In this document: positions 18,060 to 26,583 of the stretch, piece by piece | How positions within the stretch are numbered: position 1 is the stretch's first letter | Layout: every line of letters starts with the position of its first letter | Assembly: GCA_000719105.1 (NCBI GenBank) | Contig: JODX01000010.1 | Coordinates: forward strand, 230,814-294,813 | Reading direction: 5' to 3' | DNA: 64,000 nt | DNA from: Streptomyces sclerotialus | GTDB lineage: Bacteria; Actinomycetota; Actinomycetes; Streptomycetales; Streptomycetaceae | The notes under the pieces: model-generated | Told to the model about the DNA's origin: nothing | Seen by the model: only the letters and a program-made list of their open reading frames with translations | Databases searched by the model: none | Program-made: the position numbers and the translations under genes

Positions 18060-18878
18060 GTGAACGACGGCGACGGGACCCTTGCGGCACAGGCCCAGGG
18101 GAGGCGGTTCGGCCCGCTCGGCACGGCCTTGGTGATCATTCCGACCTACAACGAGGCGGAGAACATCAAGAAGATCGTCGGCCGGGTGCGGGCGGCGGTG
18201 CCCGAGGCGCACGTCCTGGTGGCCGACGACAACAGCCCCGACGGCACGGGCAAGCTCGCCGACGAGCTGGCCGCCGAGGACGAGCACGTCCAGGTGCTGC
18301 ACCGCAAGGGCAAGGAAGGGCTCGGCGCCGCCTACCTCGCGGGCTTCCGCTGGGGCATGGAGCACGGCTACGGCGTCCTGATCGAGATGGACGCCGACGG
18401 CTCGCACCAGCCCGAGGAACTGCCCCGGCTGCTCACCGCGCTGAAGGGCGCCGACCTCGTCCTCGGCTCCCGCTGGGTGCCGGGCGGCCGGGTGGTCAAC
18501 TGGCCCCGGTCCCGCGAGTTCATCTCCCGCGGCGGCAGCCTCTACTCGCGCGTCCTGCTCGACGTGCCGATCCGTGACGTCACCGGCGGCTTCCGCGCCT
18601 TCCGCCGGGAGACCCTCCAGGGCCTCGGCCTCGACGAGGTCGCCTCCCAGGGCTACTGCTTCCAGGTCGACCTCGCCCGCCGGGCGATCAAGGCGGGCTA
18701 CCACGTCGTCGAGGTGCCCATCACCTTCGTCGAACGGGAGCTGGGCGACTCCAAGATGAGCCGCGACATCCTGGTGGAGGCCCTGTGGCGGGTCACCGCG
18801 TGGGGAGTCGGGGAGCGGGTCGGCAAGGCGCTGAACCGGGCGAAGCCGGCCCAGGCGGAGCCCGGGAGCGGTACCTGA
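18060..18878 (+). CDS. ppm1: Polyprenol monophosphomannose synthase
   Basis: A 272-residue GT2 enzyme that transfers mannose from GDP-mannose to polyprenyl phosphate, the donor for protein O-mannosylation and lipoglycans. Motifs: VIIPTYNEAENIKKIV (nucleotide fold), VADDNSPDGTGKLAD, IEMDADGSHQPEELP (DxD-type metal site) and GSRWVPGGRVVNWP. It lacks a membrane or acyltransferase part, as in streptomycetes, where Ppm1 is a single-domain protein. GTG start at 18060. It should supply Pmt-type mannosyltransferases encoded elsewhere. Confidence 0.93.
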   Translation: MNDGDGTLAAQAQGRRFGPLGTALVIIPTYNEAENIKKIVGRVRAAVPEAHVLVADDNSPDGTGKLADELAAEDEHVQVLHRKGKEGLGAAYLAGFRWGMEHGYGVLIEMDADGSHQPEELPRLLTALKGADLVLGSRWVPGGRVVNWPRSREFISRGGSLYSRVLLDVPIRDVTGGFRAFRRETLQGLGLDEVASQGYCFQVDLARRAIKAGYHVVEVPITFVERELGDSKMSRDILVEALWRVTAWGVGERVGKALNRAKPAQAEPGSGT

Positions 18879-18924
18879 TCGGCCCCTTATGCCGCGCTGA
18901 GCCCACTCCGGGCACACTGGAGAC

Positions 18925-19509
18925 ATGACGACTGGCGCTCCGACCCCCACGTCCCCCGCACGACCGAGGCGCTCCCGGCTGCGCACCTTCCTGCCGCTGG
19001 GCCTCGCCGCGTGGCTGGTGCTGGAGATCTGGCTGCTCTCGCTGGTCGCCGGCGCGGCCGGCGGACTCACGGTCTTCCTGCTGCTGGTCGCCGGGTTCCT
19101 GCTGGGCTCCGCGGTGGTCAAGCGGGCCGGGCGCCGCGCCTTCCGCAATCTGACCGAGACCCTGCAGCAGCGGCAGTCCGGCACGGTCCCCCCGAGCGGC
19201 AGGAGCGACGGCAACGGCTTCCTGATGCTGGGCGGCTTGCTGCTGATGCTGCCGGGCATGATTTCGGACGCGGTGGGCCTGGTGCTGCTCGTCCCGCCGG
19301 TCCAGAAGGCCCTCGGCCGCTACACCGAGCGCACTTTTGAGCGCAAGCTCCGGGAGGCGGCCCACGGCGGCTTCGGCGGCGCCTTCCAGCAGGCCCGCAT
19401 CCACCGCCCGGACGGCAAGGTCGTCCAGGGCGAGGTGATCAGGGACGACGCCGAGGACACCGGCACCCCGCACCCCCCGCGGGACGCGCACCCGCCGCTG
19501 AACCGCTGA
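18925..19509 (+). CDS. fxsA: FxsA-family membrane protein
   Basis: A 194-residue protein. After a short basic N-terminus (RPRRSRLRTFLPLGL) come hydrophobic helices WLVLEIWLLSLVAGAAGG and TVFLLLVAGFLLGSAVVK, then GGLLLMLPGMISDAVGLVLL, the FxsA hallmark. The C-terminal ~70 residues are hydrophilic. FxsA is an inner-membrane protein best known for suppressing phage F exclusion of T7 in E. coli; its cell function is unclear. It follows ppm1 by 46 bases, probably in the same transcript. Confidence 0.88.
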   Translation: MTTGAPTPTSPARPRRSRLRTFLPLGLAAWLVLEIWLLSLVAGAAGGLTVFLLLVAGFLLGSAVVKRAGRRAFRNLTETLQQRQSGTVPPSGRSDGNGFLMLGGLLLMLPGMISDAVGLVLLVPPVQKALGRYTERTFERKLREAAHGGFGGAFQQARIHRPDGKVVQGEVIRDDAEDTGTPHPPRDAHPPLNR

Positions 19510-19581
19510 GCGGACGGCCGCTGACCGGGCGGCCACTGAGCGGACGGGCCGCTTCCGGCGACACACACGGAACCGCACGAA

Positions 19582-19629
19582 AAGACCGCGGGTGCCGTAC
19601 GTGCATTCACGTACGGCACCCGCGGTCTT
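19582..19629. terminator. 22-bp perfect stem, bidirectional terminator for fxsA and rbpA
   Basis: Arms 19582-19603 and 19608-19629 are exact complements around a CATT loop. On the minus strand the stem is followed by four U residues, which favours rbpA termination. It lies between convergent genes, 72 bases after fxsA and 40 after the rbpA stop. Confidence 0.9.
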
Positions 19630-19669
19630 CGACTGCGCTGTGCTCGCGGCCGCTCGGTCCCCGAAGGGA

Positions 19670-20044
19670 CTACGCGGACTTGCGGCTGTCCCGCGGATGA
19701 ACCGCGATGTTCATCGCACCGGAGCGGAGGACGGCCAGACGCTCCTCGAGGACCTCTTCGAGCTCCTCGCGCGTGCGTCGCTCCATCAGCATGTCCCAGT
19801 GCGTACGCGCGGGCTTGGCCTTCTTCTCCTCTGGGCCGTCGCCGTCCACCAGGAGCGCTGGGGCCCCGCAGACCTTGCACTCCCACTCCGGCGGAATCTC
19901 CGCCTCGACCGAGAAGGGCATCTCGAAGCGGTGCCCCTTCTCGCATGCGTACTCCACGGCCTGGCGCGGAGCCAGGTCGATGCCGCGGTCCGTCTCGTAG
20001 CTGGTCACCACGAGGCGCGTGCCGCGAAGAGCTCGCTCACTCAT
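19670..20044 (-). CDS. rbpA: RNA polymerase-binding protein RbpA
   Basis: A 124-residue RNA polymerase accessory factor that stabilises the holoenzyme with group I/II sigma factors and supports rifampicin tolerance. The core barrel is RQAVEYACEKGHRFEMPFSV with PPEWECKVCGAPALL, where the cysteines form the zinc site seen in streptomycete RbpA. It is followed by the basic linker KKAKPARTHWDMLMERR and sigma-interaction helix EELEEVLEERLAVLRSG. The ATG at 20044 has a GGGAGG ribosome site. The upstream region carries a sigma-R-type promoter. Confidence 0.97.
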   Translation of the reverse strand: MSERALRGTRLVVTSYETDRGIDLAPRQAVEYACEKGHRFEMPFSVEAEIPPEWECKVCGAPALLVDGDGPEEKKAKPARTHWDMLMERRTREELEEVLEERLAVLRSGAMNIAVHPRDSRKSA

Positions 20045-20105
20045 GAATCGTGCCTCCCGGGCTTGTCGCCCACAGGACAGGTGTCGCTGTCGTCGTCATC
20101 CGGTC

Positions 20106-20132
20106 AACGTCCGGTCGGCGGTAAAGATTCCC
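20106..20132 (-). promoter_or_regulatory. Sigma-R-type promoter of rbpA
   Basis: On the minus strand GGGAAT (20132-20127) is followed after exactly 18 bases by GTT (20108-20106). This is the sigma-R consensus GGGAAT-N18-GTT used for disulphide-stress genes, and rbpA is a known sigma-R target in S. coelicolor. Transcription should begin near 20100, giving a leader of about 55 bases. Confidence 0.8.
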
Positions 20133-20205
20133 GTCTCGAGTCCGTTCCGGGTCATGCGTCGCCGTCGTAGCCGCCCTTGTTGTACCCACCGACGCCCGGT
20201 TTGTC

Positions 20206-20223
20206 ACATCTGATAGCAGATGT
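20206..20223. promoter_or_regulatory. Inverted repeat upstream of rbpA
   Basis: ACATCTG and CAGATGT flank an ATAG spacer, about 75 bases upstream of the sigma-R promoter and in a relatively A/T-rich patch. It may be an operator or a second promoter region; no partner is known. The rest of 20045-20309 shows no gene. Confidence 0.35.
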
Positions 20224-20309
20224 CACACAGCGTTTCGTCATCTTTGACGCGCAGTAACGGTCCGCCTGGCAGGCCAAACGCGTACACTACCGCCCTTTCG
20301 CCTCGGGCG

Positions 20310-21653
20310 CTAAATCCTTTCGGGCACCGGATTGCCCGCGTCGCCGATCGCCCGCCGGACGGGTACCCGTGCGAGCAGAGCGAATCCCAGGACGAAGAAG
20401 ATCACCAGAGAAATGATCGCATCGCGGTAGCTCCCGGTCAGCTGGTAGGTCAGACCGAACAGAAGCGGGCCCAGCCAGCTCATGCCGCGGTCGCTCAGCT
20501 CGTACGCCGAGAAGTACTCGGCCTCCTTGCCCGGCGGTACCAGATGCGAGAACAGCGAGCGGGACAGCGCCTGGCTGCCCCCGAGGACCAGGCCGATCCC
20601 GGCGGCCAGCACGAAGAACCAGACGGGCGCGCCCGCCGGCAGGAAGTACCCGGCGGCCAGCGTCAGCGTCCACGCGACCAGCGAGCCCAGAATCGTACGT
20701 TTCGCGCCGTACCGCCTGGCCAGCCGGCCCATGCCCAGCGCCCCGGCCACCGCCAGCACCTGCACCAGCAGCACCGCCACGATGAGCGTGGACTGTCCGA
20801 GCCCCAGCTCCTCGGAGCCGTAGACGGAGGCCTGCGAGATGACCGTCTGGATGCCGTCGTTGTAGACGAGGTAGGCGAGCAGGAAGGCCAGCGTGAGCGG
20901 GTGGCGTCGCATGTCGCGGACCGTTGCCGCGATCTGGCGCAGCCCGGGGGCGGTGACCTGGCCGGCCGGCACCCGGCGGTCGCGCAGGCGCCTGAGCGGT
21001 ACGAGGGTGAAGGCGCCCCACCACAGCCCGGCCGAGGCCAGGCAGATGCGCACCGCCGTGCTCTCCGAGACGCCGAAGGAGTCGTGCCCCGTGTACAGGA
21101 CCAGGTTCACCACGAGGACCAGCGAGCCGGCCGCATACCCGAAGGCCCAGCCCCGTGAGGAGACCGCGTCGCGCTCCTCGGGCGGAGCGATCTGAGGCAG
21201 GTAGGAGTTGTAGAGCATCATCGCGACCGACTGGGCGGCGTTGGCGACGATCAGCAGCAGTCCGCCCAGGAGGTAGCGTTCGCCGTCCAGGAAAAACATG
21301 CCGGCCGTCGCCGCGGCCCCCGTATAGGCGGCCGCCGCGAGCAGCGGCTTCTTGCGGCCCTTCCGGTCGGCGGCCGCGCCCACCAGGGGCATGACCAGGA
21401 CGGCGACGATCACCGACAGGGACACCGAGTACGCGAAGAAGGAGCCCGCGCGGACCGGGATGCCCAGGGGGTGCACGAAGCCGTCGGCGTCCGCCGCCGC
21501 CTCGGCGACCGACGTGAGGTACGGGCCGAGGAACACCGTCAGGACGCTCGTCGAGTAGACCGAGCACGCCCAGTCGTAGATGTACCAGCCGCGCTGTTCG
21601 CGCCGCCGTTCGGCGGCCTCGCCGGCGCCCGCCCGCAGGGTGTCCGTGCCCAC
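20310..21653 (-). CDS. MFS transporter of the UMF1/Atg22 type
   Basis: A 447-residue transporter with about 12 hydrophobic helices. The N-terminus has GWYIYDWACSVYSTSVLTVF, the hallmark YDWA segment of the UMF1/Atg22-like family, and helix 7 has LLAYLVYNDGIQTVISQAS, the second family hallmark. LPPG-type linkers and SYLPQIAPPEERDAVSSRGW are also typical. The GTG at 21653 was chosen because it has a GAGGG site and removes an atypical Arg/His-rich extension. Substrates of bacterial members are unknown; Atg22 exports amino acids from vacuoles. Confidence 0.85.
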   Translation of the reverse strand: MGTDTLRAGAGEAAERRREQRGWYIYDWACSVYSTSVLTVFLGPYLTSVAEAAADADGFVHPLGIPVRAGSFFAYSVSLSVIVAVLVMPLVGAAADRKGRKKPLLAAAAYTGAAATAGMFFLDGERYLLGGLLLIVANAAQSVAMMLYNSYLPQIAPPEERDAVSSRGWAFGYAAGSLVLVVNLVLYTGHDSFGVSESTAVRICLASAGLWWGAFTLVPLRRLRDRRVPAGQVTAPGLRQIAATVRDMRRHPLTLAFLLAYLVYNDGIQTVISQASVYGSEELGLGQSTLIVAVLLVQVLAVAGALGMGRLARRYGAKRTILGSLVAWTLTLAAGYFLPAGAPVWFFVLAAGIGLVLGGSQALSRSLFSHLVPPGKEAEYFSAYELSDRGMSWLGPLLFGLTYQLTGSYRDAIISLVIFFVLGFALLARVPVRRAIGDAGNPVPERI

Positions 21654-21712
21654 CCGTGCCCTCGCTTCCCCGTGTCCCCGTGACCGAGCCGTGCGAGGGG
21701 GATCGTGGGTGA

Positions 21713-22483
21713 TCAGACCCAGGTGCCCCGCTCCTGGAGGACCTCGCGCAGCGTGTCGATGTGATCGGTCATGATGCCATCTACACCGAGATCCAGGAGC
21801 CGGTGCATCCGCTCCGGTTCGTTCACGGTCCACACGTGGACCTGCAGCCCGCGCGCGTGGGCGGCACGGACGAACCTGCGGTCGACCACGGGCACGCCCG
21901 ACTGGGACACGGGCACCTGCGCGGCGACCGCCGAGCGGCGCAGCGCGGCCGGCAGCCCCCAGGAGCGCAGCCGCAGCCCCAGGACGCCGCCGGTGCCGTA
22001 CGAGGTCGCGAGCCGGGGGCCGGCCAGACGCTGGGCGCGGGCGACGCGCGGCTCCGAGAACGAGCCGACGCAGACCCGGTTCCAGGCCCTGGTGCGCGCG
22101 ATCAGGTTCAGCAGCGGATGGAGGGCGGCCTCCGCCTTCACGTCGACGTTCCAGCGCACCTCGGGGAAGGACTCCAGCAGTTCCTCGAAGAGGGCGATCG
22201 GTTCGACGCCCGCCACGCGCGCGTGGCGCACGTCCTTCCAGTGGAGGTCGGCGATGCGGCCCGACCCGTCGGTGACCCGGTCGAGGGTCGCGTCGTGGAA
22301 GGCGACGAGCTTCCCGTCGGCCGTGGCGTGCACGTCGGTCTCCATGTACCGGTAGCCCGCCTCGGCCGCGCGCCGGAACTGCGCGGCGGTGTTCTCCAGG
22401 CCGTCGGCCGCCCCGCCCCGGTGGGCGAAGGCGATCGGGCCGGGGTGGTCGAGGTACGGGTGGCGCGTGGGGGTCGTCGTCAT
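21713..22483 (-). CDS. Glycerophosphodiester phosphodiesterase
   Basis: A 256-residue cytosolic GDPD that hydrolyses glycerophosphodiesters to glycerol-3-phosphate and an alcohol. Catalytic features: PIAFAHRGGAADGLENTAA (His-Arg, Glu) and ETDVHATADGKLVAFHD (Asp and second His). Later motifs are RWNVDVKAE and VHVWTVNEPERMHRLLD, and DLGVDGIMTDHIDTL closes the barrel. No signal peptide is present. The ATG at 22483 lies two bases after the YczE-type gene's stop, so both likely share a transcript. Confidence 0.92.
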   Translation of the reverse strand: MTTTPTRHPYLDHPGPIAFAHRGGAADGLENTAAQFRRAAEAGYRYMETDVHATADGKLVAFHDATLDRVTDGSGRIADLHWKDVRHARVAGVEPIALFEELLESFPEVRWNVDVKAEAALHPLLNLIARTRAWNRVCVGSFSEPRVARAQRLAGPRLATSYGTGGVLGLRLRSWGLPAALRRSAVAAQVPVSQSGVPVVDRRFVRAAHARGLQVHVWTVNEPERMHRLLDLGVDGIMTDHIDTLREVLQERGTWV

Positions 22484-22485
22484 GC

Positions 22486-23172
22486 TCACCCGCGCAGTAT
22501 GGCCCGCTCCGGTGACCCGGAGACGACGACGGTGCTGCCGCCCGCCGAGGGAACGGCGAACAGGCGCAGGAAGAACTGGGCGAGCGGACCGATCGACACC
22601 GCGTACAGCAGCGTCCCGACGCCGACGGTGCCGCCGAGGGCGAAGCCCGTCACCACGACCGTCACCTCGAGGGCCGTGCGCACCAGGCGCACCGACAGTC
22701 CCGTGCGCTGGTGCAGCCCCGTCATCAGGCCGTCCCGCGGGCCCGGCCCGAACCGTGCCGCGATGTACAGGCCGGTGGCCGCGCCGTTCAGGACGATGCC
22801 CGCGACCAGCGCCGCGCCACGGAGCGCCCAGGTGCGGGCGTCGGGCACCACGGCCAGGGTCGCGTCCATCGCCGCGCCGATCACCAGGACGTTGGAGACC
22901 GTGCCGAGGCCCGGACGCTGGCGCAGCGGGATCCACAGCAGCAGCACCGCCGCGCCCACGACGGTCAGCACCACGCCCATCGACAGTCCCGTGCGCTCCG
23001 CGAGGCCCTGGTGCAGCACGTTCCACGGCTCCAGCCCCAGTCCCGACCTGACCAGCAGCGCCGAACTCGCGCCGTACAGCGCGAGACCGCCGTACAACTG
23101 CGCCAATCGCCGTGTGAGATGCCCGTGCGTGGACAAGACGTGCCCCCTGGTAGTGGTAGTGGCCTGACACAT
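22486..23172 (-). CDS. YczE/YyaS-type membrane protein
   Basis: A 228-residue protein with about five helices, related to YczE (DUF6198 type). Motifs are LYGGLALYGASSALLVRSGL, GLEPWNVLHQGLAERTGLSM and GPGPRDGLMTGLHQRTGLSV, an internal repeat of the form G-x-P-x-D/W-x-x-x-x-G-L. Function is unproven; YczE is needed for surfactin production in Bacillus. It is divergent from a MocR regulator, the same neighbour seen for YczE in Bacillus, which suggests regulator and target. Confidence 0.8.
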   Translation of the reverse strand: MCQATTTTRGHVLSTHGHLTRRLAQLYGGLALYGASSALLVRSGLGLEPWNVLHQGLAERTGLSMGVVLTVVGAAVLLLWIPLRQRPGLGTVSNVLVIGAAMDATLAVVPDARTWALRGAALVAGIVLNGAATGLYIAARFGPGPRDGLMTGLHQRTGLSVRLVRTALEVTVVVTGFALGGTVGVGTLLYAVSIGPLAQFFLRLFAVPSAGGSTVVVSGSPERAILRG

Positions 23173-23188
23173 GACACCCTGTGGCTCG

Positions 23189-23204
23189 GGAACGAACGCG
23201 TTCC
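23189..23204. promoter_or_regulatory. Inverted repeat between YczE and MocR genes
   Basis: GGAACG and CGTTCC flank AACG in the 64-base divergent gap. MocR proteins usually bind repeats in this location to control both the neighbour and themselves. Candidate operator only. Confidence 0.45.
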
Positions 23205-23236
23205 AGGGCCAATCCGGGGAAGGTGGACTGATTCAC

Positions 23237-24736
23237 ATGGCACAGTGGACCTCGGCCGTGGGGGCGGCCCAGCTCGCCCGGCTGCTCAACTCCCAGCAGG
23301 AGCGTCCCGCGGGCCCCGGCACCCGCCGGCCGCCCGCCTACCGCGCGCTCGCGGACGGCATCCGGCTGCTCGTGCTGGAGGGCCGGGTCCCGGTCGCCGC
23401 CCGGCTGCCCGCCGAACGGGAGCTCGCGCTCGCCCTGTCCGTCAGCCGTACGACGGTCGCGGCGGCCTACGAGGCCCTGCGCGCCGAGGGATTCCTGGAG
23501 TCGCGGCGGGGGGCGGGCAGCTGGACCGCTGTTCCGGCCGGTAACCCGCTGCCCGCGCGCGGGCTGGAGCCGCTGCCGCCGGAGACCCTGGGCTCCGTGA
23601 TCGACCTCGGCTGCGCGGCCCTGCCCGCCCCCGAGCCCTGGCTCACCCGGGCCGTGCAGGGCGCCCTGGAGGAGCTGCCCCCGTACGCGCACACGCACGG
23701 CGACTACCCGGCCGGGCTGCCCGCGCTGCGCGCGATGCTCGCCGACCGCTACACCGCGCGCGGGATCCCCACCATGCCCGAGCAGATCATGGTCACCACC
23801 GGCGCGATGGGCGCGATCGACGCCATCTGCCATCTGTTCGGCGGGCGCGGGGAACGCATCGCCGTCGAGTCGCCCAGTTACGCCAACATCCTCCAGCTGA
23901 TGCGTGAGGCGGGCGCCCGGCTGGTGCCCGTCGCGATGGCCGAGGACCTCGCCGGGTGGGACCTGGACCGCTGGCGGCAGGTGCTGCGCGACGCGGCGCC
24001 CCGGCTCGCGTACGTGGTGGCCGACTTCCACAACCCGACCGGCGCGCTCGCCGACGAGGACCAGCGGCGCCGCCTCGTCGACGCGGCCCGCGCCGCCGGG
24101 ACCGTGCTCATCGCCGACGAGACCATGAGCGAGCTGCACCTGGACGAGGACGTGGACATGCCCCGGCGGATGTGCGGCTTCGACCCGGCCGGCTCGACCG
24201 TGATCACGGTCGGCTCGGCGAGCAAGGCGTTCTGGGCGGGCATGCGGATCGGCTGGGTGCGCGCCGCGCCGGACGTGATCCGCAGCCTGGTCGCGGCCCG
24301 CGCGTACGCCGACCTCGGCACCCCGGTGCTGGAGCAGCTGGCGGTCAACTGGCTGATGAGCAGCGGCGGGTGGGAGCAGGCCGTGGCCGTGCGCCGGGGC
24401 CAGGCCCGGGAGAACCGGGACGCGCTCGTCGCCGCCGTGCGCCGCGAGCTGCCCGACTGGGAGTTCGCGGTGCCCCGGGGCGGGCTCACCCTGTGGGTGC
24501 GCACCGGGGGCCTGTCGGGCTCGCGGCTCGCCGAGGCGGGGGAGCGGGTCGGTGTGCGGGTGCCCTCGGGGCCCCGCTTCGGGGTGGACGGCGCCTTCGA
24601 GGGGTACGTCCGGCTGCCGTTCACGGTGGGCGGCGCGGTGGCCGACGAGGCGGCCGTACGGCTCGCGGCGGCGGCGCACCTGGTGCGGACGGGCGCCTCC
24701 GCGGGGGCGGAGGCGCCGCGGACGTTCGTGGCGTGA
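23237..24736 (+). CDS. MocR/PdxR-type GntR-aminotransferase regulator
   Basis: A 499-residue fusion. The N-terminal GntR winged helix (PPAYRALADGIRLLVLEGRV; LALALSVSRTTVAAAYEALR) is followed by a fold-type I aminotransferase domain. The PLP lysine is in TVGSASKAFWAGMRIGWVR, with the usual VADFHNPTGALADEDQRRRL and IADETMSELHLDED segments. PLP or an amino acid is the likely effector. ATG 23237 is taken because the YczE-type gene starts divergently at 23172. It probably controls that neighbour. Confidence 0.9.
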   Translation: MAQWTSAVGAAQLARLLNSQQERPAGPGTRRPPAYRALADGIRLLVLEGRVPVAARLPAERELALALSVSRTTVAAAYEALRAEGFLESRRGAGSWTAVPAGNPLPARGLEPLPPETLGSVIDLGCAALPAPEPWLTRAVQGALEELPPYAHTHGDYPAGLPALRAMLADRYTARGIPTMPEQIMVTTGAMGAIDAICHLFGGRGERIAVESPSYANILQLMREAGARLVPVAMAEDLAGWDLDRWRQVLRDAAPRLAYVVADFHNPTGALADEDQRRRLVDAARAAGTVLIADETMSELHLDEDVDMPRRMCGFDPAGSTVITVGSASKAFWAGMRIGWVRAAPDVIRSLVAARAYADLGTPVLEQLAVNWLMSSGGWEQAVAVRRGQARENRDALVAAVRRELPDWEFAVPRGGLTLWVRTGGLSGSRLAEAGERVGVRVPSGPRFGVDGAFEGYVRLPFTVGGAVADEAAVRLAAAAHLVRTGASAGAEAPRTFVA

Positions 24737-24774
24737 GACAGGCGGGACCCGCGTCGGCATGAGCGGCCGGGGCG

Positions 24775-24792
24775 CCGGCGGCGCGCCGCCGG
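24775..24792. terminator. 18-bp perfect GC palindrome between convergent genes
   Basis: CCGGCGGCGCGCCGCCGG is fully self-complementary and lies just before the stop of the FtsK-like gene on the opposite strand, 39 bases after the MocR stop. It lacks an unpaired loop or U-run, so it is only a likely terminator. Confidence 0.5.
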
Positions 24793-24793
24793 A

Positions 24794-26542
24794 TCAGCCC
24801 TCGGCCACCGTCACCTCGGGGGCGATCGTGCCGGACGTCGGTGGAACCGGTGCCGGAGAGACCGCCGGCCCGGGTGGTGCGGGCGGTGCCTGTGGGGGCG
24901 CCGGGGGCTCCTCGGGCGGTGCGGTGTGTGTCTCCTGCCGTACGGGGTCCGCCGGCACGAGGTCCTTCTCCGCCGGCAGCCCGTCCGGCCGCGGTACCGC
25001 CGGGGCGTCCTCCGGCACCCCCGCGTCGGCCGGATCCGTCGGTTCCGGCAGCAGGTCCAGCACCGCCTGCCGGTGGGTGTCGCTCGTGGCGTCGTCGAAC
25101 GGGTCCGGAGTGGCCGGGACCTGAAGACGGTGCACCGGCCCCGTGCCGAGGCGGGCGTACCCGCGGCCGGGCGGGACGTCCGAGGCGGGAGTGGTCCGCG
25201 GACGCGCGCCCAGTACCGCCTCCAGCTGCTCAGGGGAGGCCGGGCCGAGCACCACACGCGCGCGCGTGTGCTGACGTACCGCGTCGGAGAGGGCGTCCAG
25301 TCCGTCGAACTGCTCGGCCACGACGAGCGTGACGTTCGCCGGACGGCCGTGCCGCAGCGGCACCTGGAGCAAGGACTGCGGGTCCCGGCCGCCGTCGGCG
25401 GCGGCCAGGTGACCGAGTGCGCCCGGCCGGTCCAGCAGGATCCACAGGGGGCGCCGGGTGTCGTCCGGCGGCGCATGGCCCGCCTGACGTGCGCGGTTGG
25501 CGGCGATCAGCCGGCGCTCCGTCTCGTGCGCCGCCCACTCGAGGCTTGCCAGGGCGCCCGCCAGACCGCACTCCACGGCCAGCACGCCGGGCCGGCCGGT
25601 CAGGCAGGCGTACTCGCCGGTGCCGCCGCCGTCGACGATCACCACATCGCCGTACCGCAGGGCCTGGAGCGCCACCGAGCGCAGCAGCGTCGACGTGCCG
25701 CTGCCCGGCTGCCCCACGGCGAGCAGATGCGGTTCCGTGGAGCGCGGGCCCGTGCGCCAGAGGACCGGCGGCACGTCCCGCTGCTCCCCGTCGTGGTCGA
25801 GCGGCAGCGTGCGCCGTACGCCGGTCGCGTCGGTGAAGCCGAGCACCGTCTCGCCCGGTGCGGTGACGAAGCGCTGGGCCGTGATGTCGGTGGCGAGCGG
25901 GTCGAGGAGTGTCACCGTGAGCTGGTTGCCCTCCTCGTCCCAGTCGAAGTGGTACTCGCGGCCGCGGCCGGCCTTGGCGTGCAGCAGATGCTCGATCCGC
26001 GCGCGCGACTCGGGCTCGCCGTCCGTGAAGTACGCGGGGTAACGGATCTCCAGGTGGCGGACCCGGCCGGTGTCGTCGAAGCCGTACGCGCTGAACGCCT
26101 TGTTCCAGTCGCCGTCGTGGGCGTAGAGGGGCTCCGGGTCGCCGGTGGCCGTGAAGTACGGCACCAGGGCCTCGTACAGCGACTGGAGGCGCTGTGCCTG
26201 CGTCTCGTCGGGGCCGTCGGGCGGCGACGCGGTGGGCTCGCGGCCGTGCCAGGCCGCCGCCGCCATCAGCCCGGCGACGGCGAGCAGTGGTCCGTACGGC
26301 ACCAGGGCGACGACCAGGACCACCGACGCCGCCAGGAAGAACAGCGAACTGCGCCTGTCCTTCGGGGTGTCGGCCCACTTGCGCCGTCCGGCGGCGGCCA
26401 GCCGGCGCAGTCCACGGGTGATCGTGATCAGTGGGTGCAGGACGTCGGTGGCACCGTCGGCCGCCGTCCGGGCCAGCTCCCGGCTCCGGACGAGGTGCGT
26501 ACGGCCGTTGACCAGAATGCGGGGGAGGGGACGCCGGACCAC
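24794..26542 (-). CDS. FtsK/SpoIIIE-like membrane protein with degenerate ATPase motifs
   Basis: A 582-residue protein. One or two hydrophobic helices (SLFFLAASVVLVVALVPYG; LLAVAGLMAAAAW) lie near residues 65-105. A P-loop-like domain (about 265-465) resembles FtsK/TraB translocases, and a Pro-rich C-terminal tail follows. The Walker A position reads GQPGSGTSTLL, with Thr (residue 283) in place of Lys, and the Walker B reads WILLDRPGA, with Arg in place of Glu. If read correctly, ATP hydrolysis is unlikely. GTG start with a GGAGA site. It is downstream of a 64-residue membrane protein on the same strand. Confidence 0.72.
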   Translation of the reverse strand: MVRRPLPRILVNGRTHLVRSRELARTAADGATDVLHPLITITRGLRRLAAAGRRKWADTPKDRRSSLFFLAASVVLVVALVPYGPLLAVAGLMAAAAWHGREPTASPPDGPDETQAQRLQSLYEALVPYFTATGDPEPLYAHDGDWNKAFSAYGFDDTGRVRHLEIRYPAYFTDGEPESRARIEHLLHAKAGRGREYHFDWDEEGNQLTVTLLDPLATDITAQRFVTAPGETVLGFTDATGVRRTLPLDHDGEQRDVPPVLWRTGPRSTEPHLLAVGQPGSGTSTLLRSVALQALRYGDVVIVDGGGTGEYACLTGRPGVLAVECGLAGALASLEWAAHETERRLIAANRARQAGHAPPDDTRRPLWILLDRPGALGHLAAADGGRDPQSLLQVPLRHGRPANVTLVVAEQFDGLDALSDAVRQHTRARVVLGPASPEQLEAVLGARPRTTPASDVPPGRGYARLGTGPVHRLQVPATPDPFDDATSDTHRQAVLDLLPEPTDPADAGVPEDAPAVPRPDGLPAEKDLVPADPVRQETHTAPPEEPPAPPQAPPAPPGPAVSPAPVPPTSGTIAPEVTVAEG

Positions 26543-26583
26543 TGCGGTCTCCTACGGATGGGTGCGGACGGGGGGAGCGGGCT

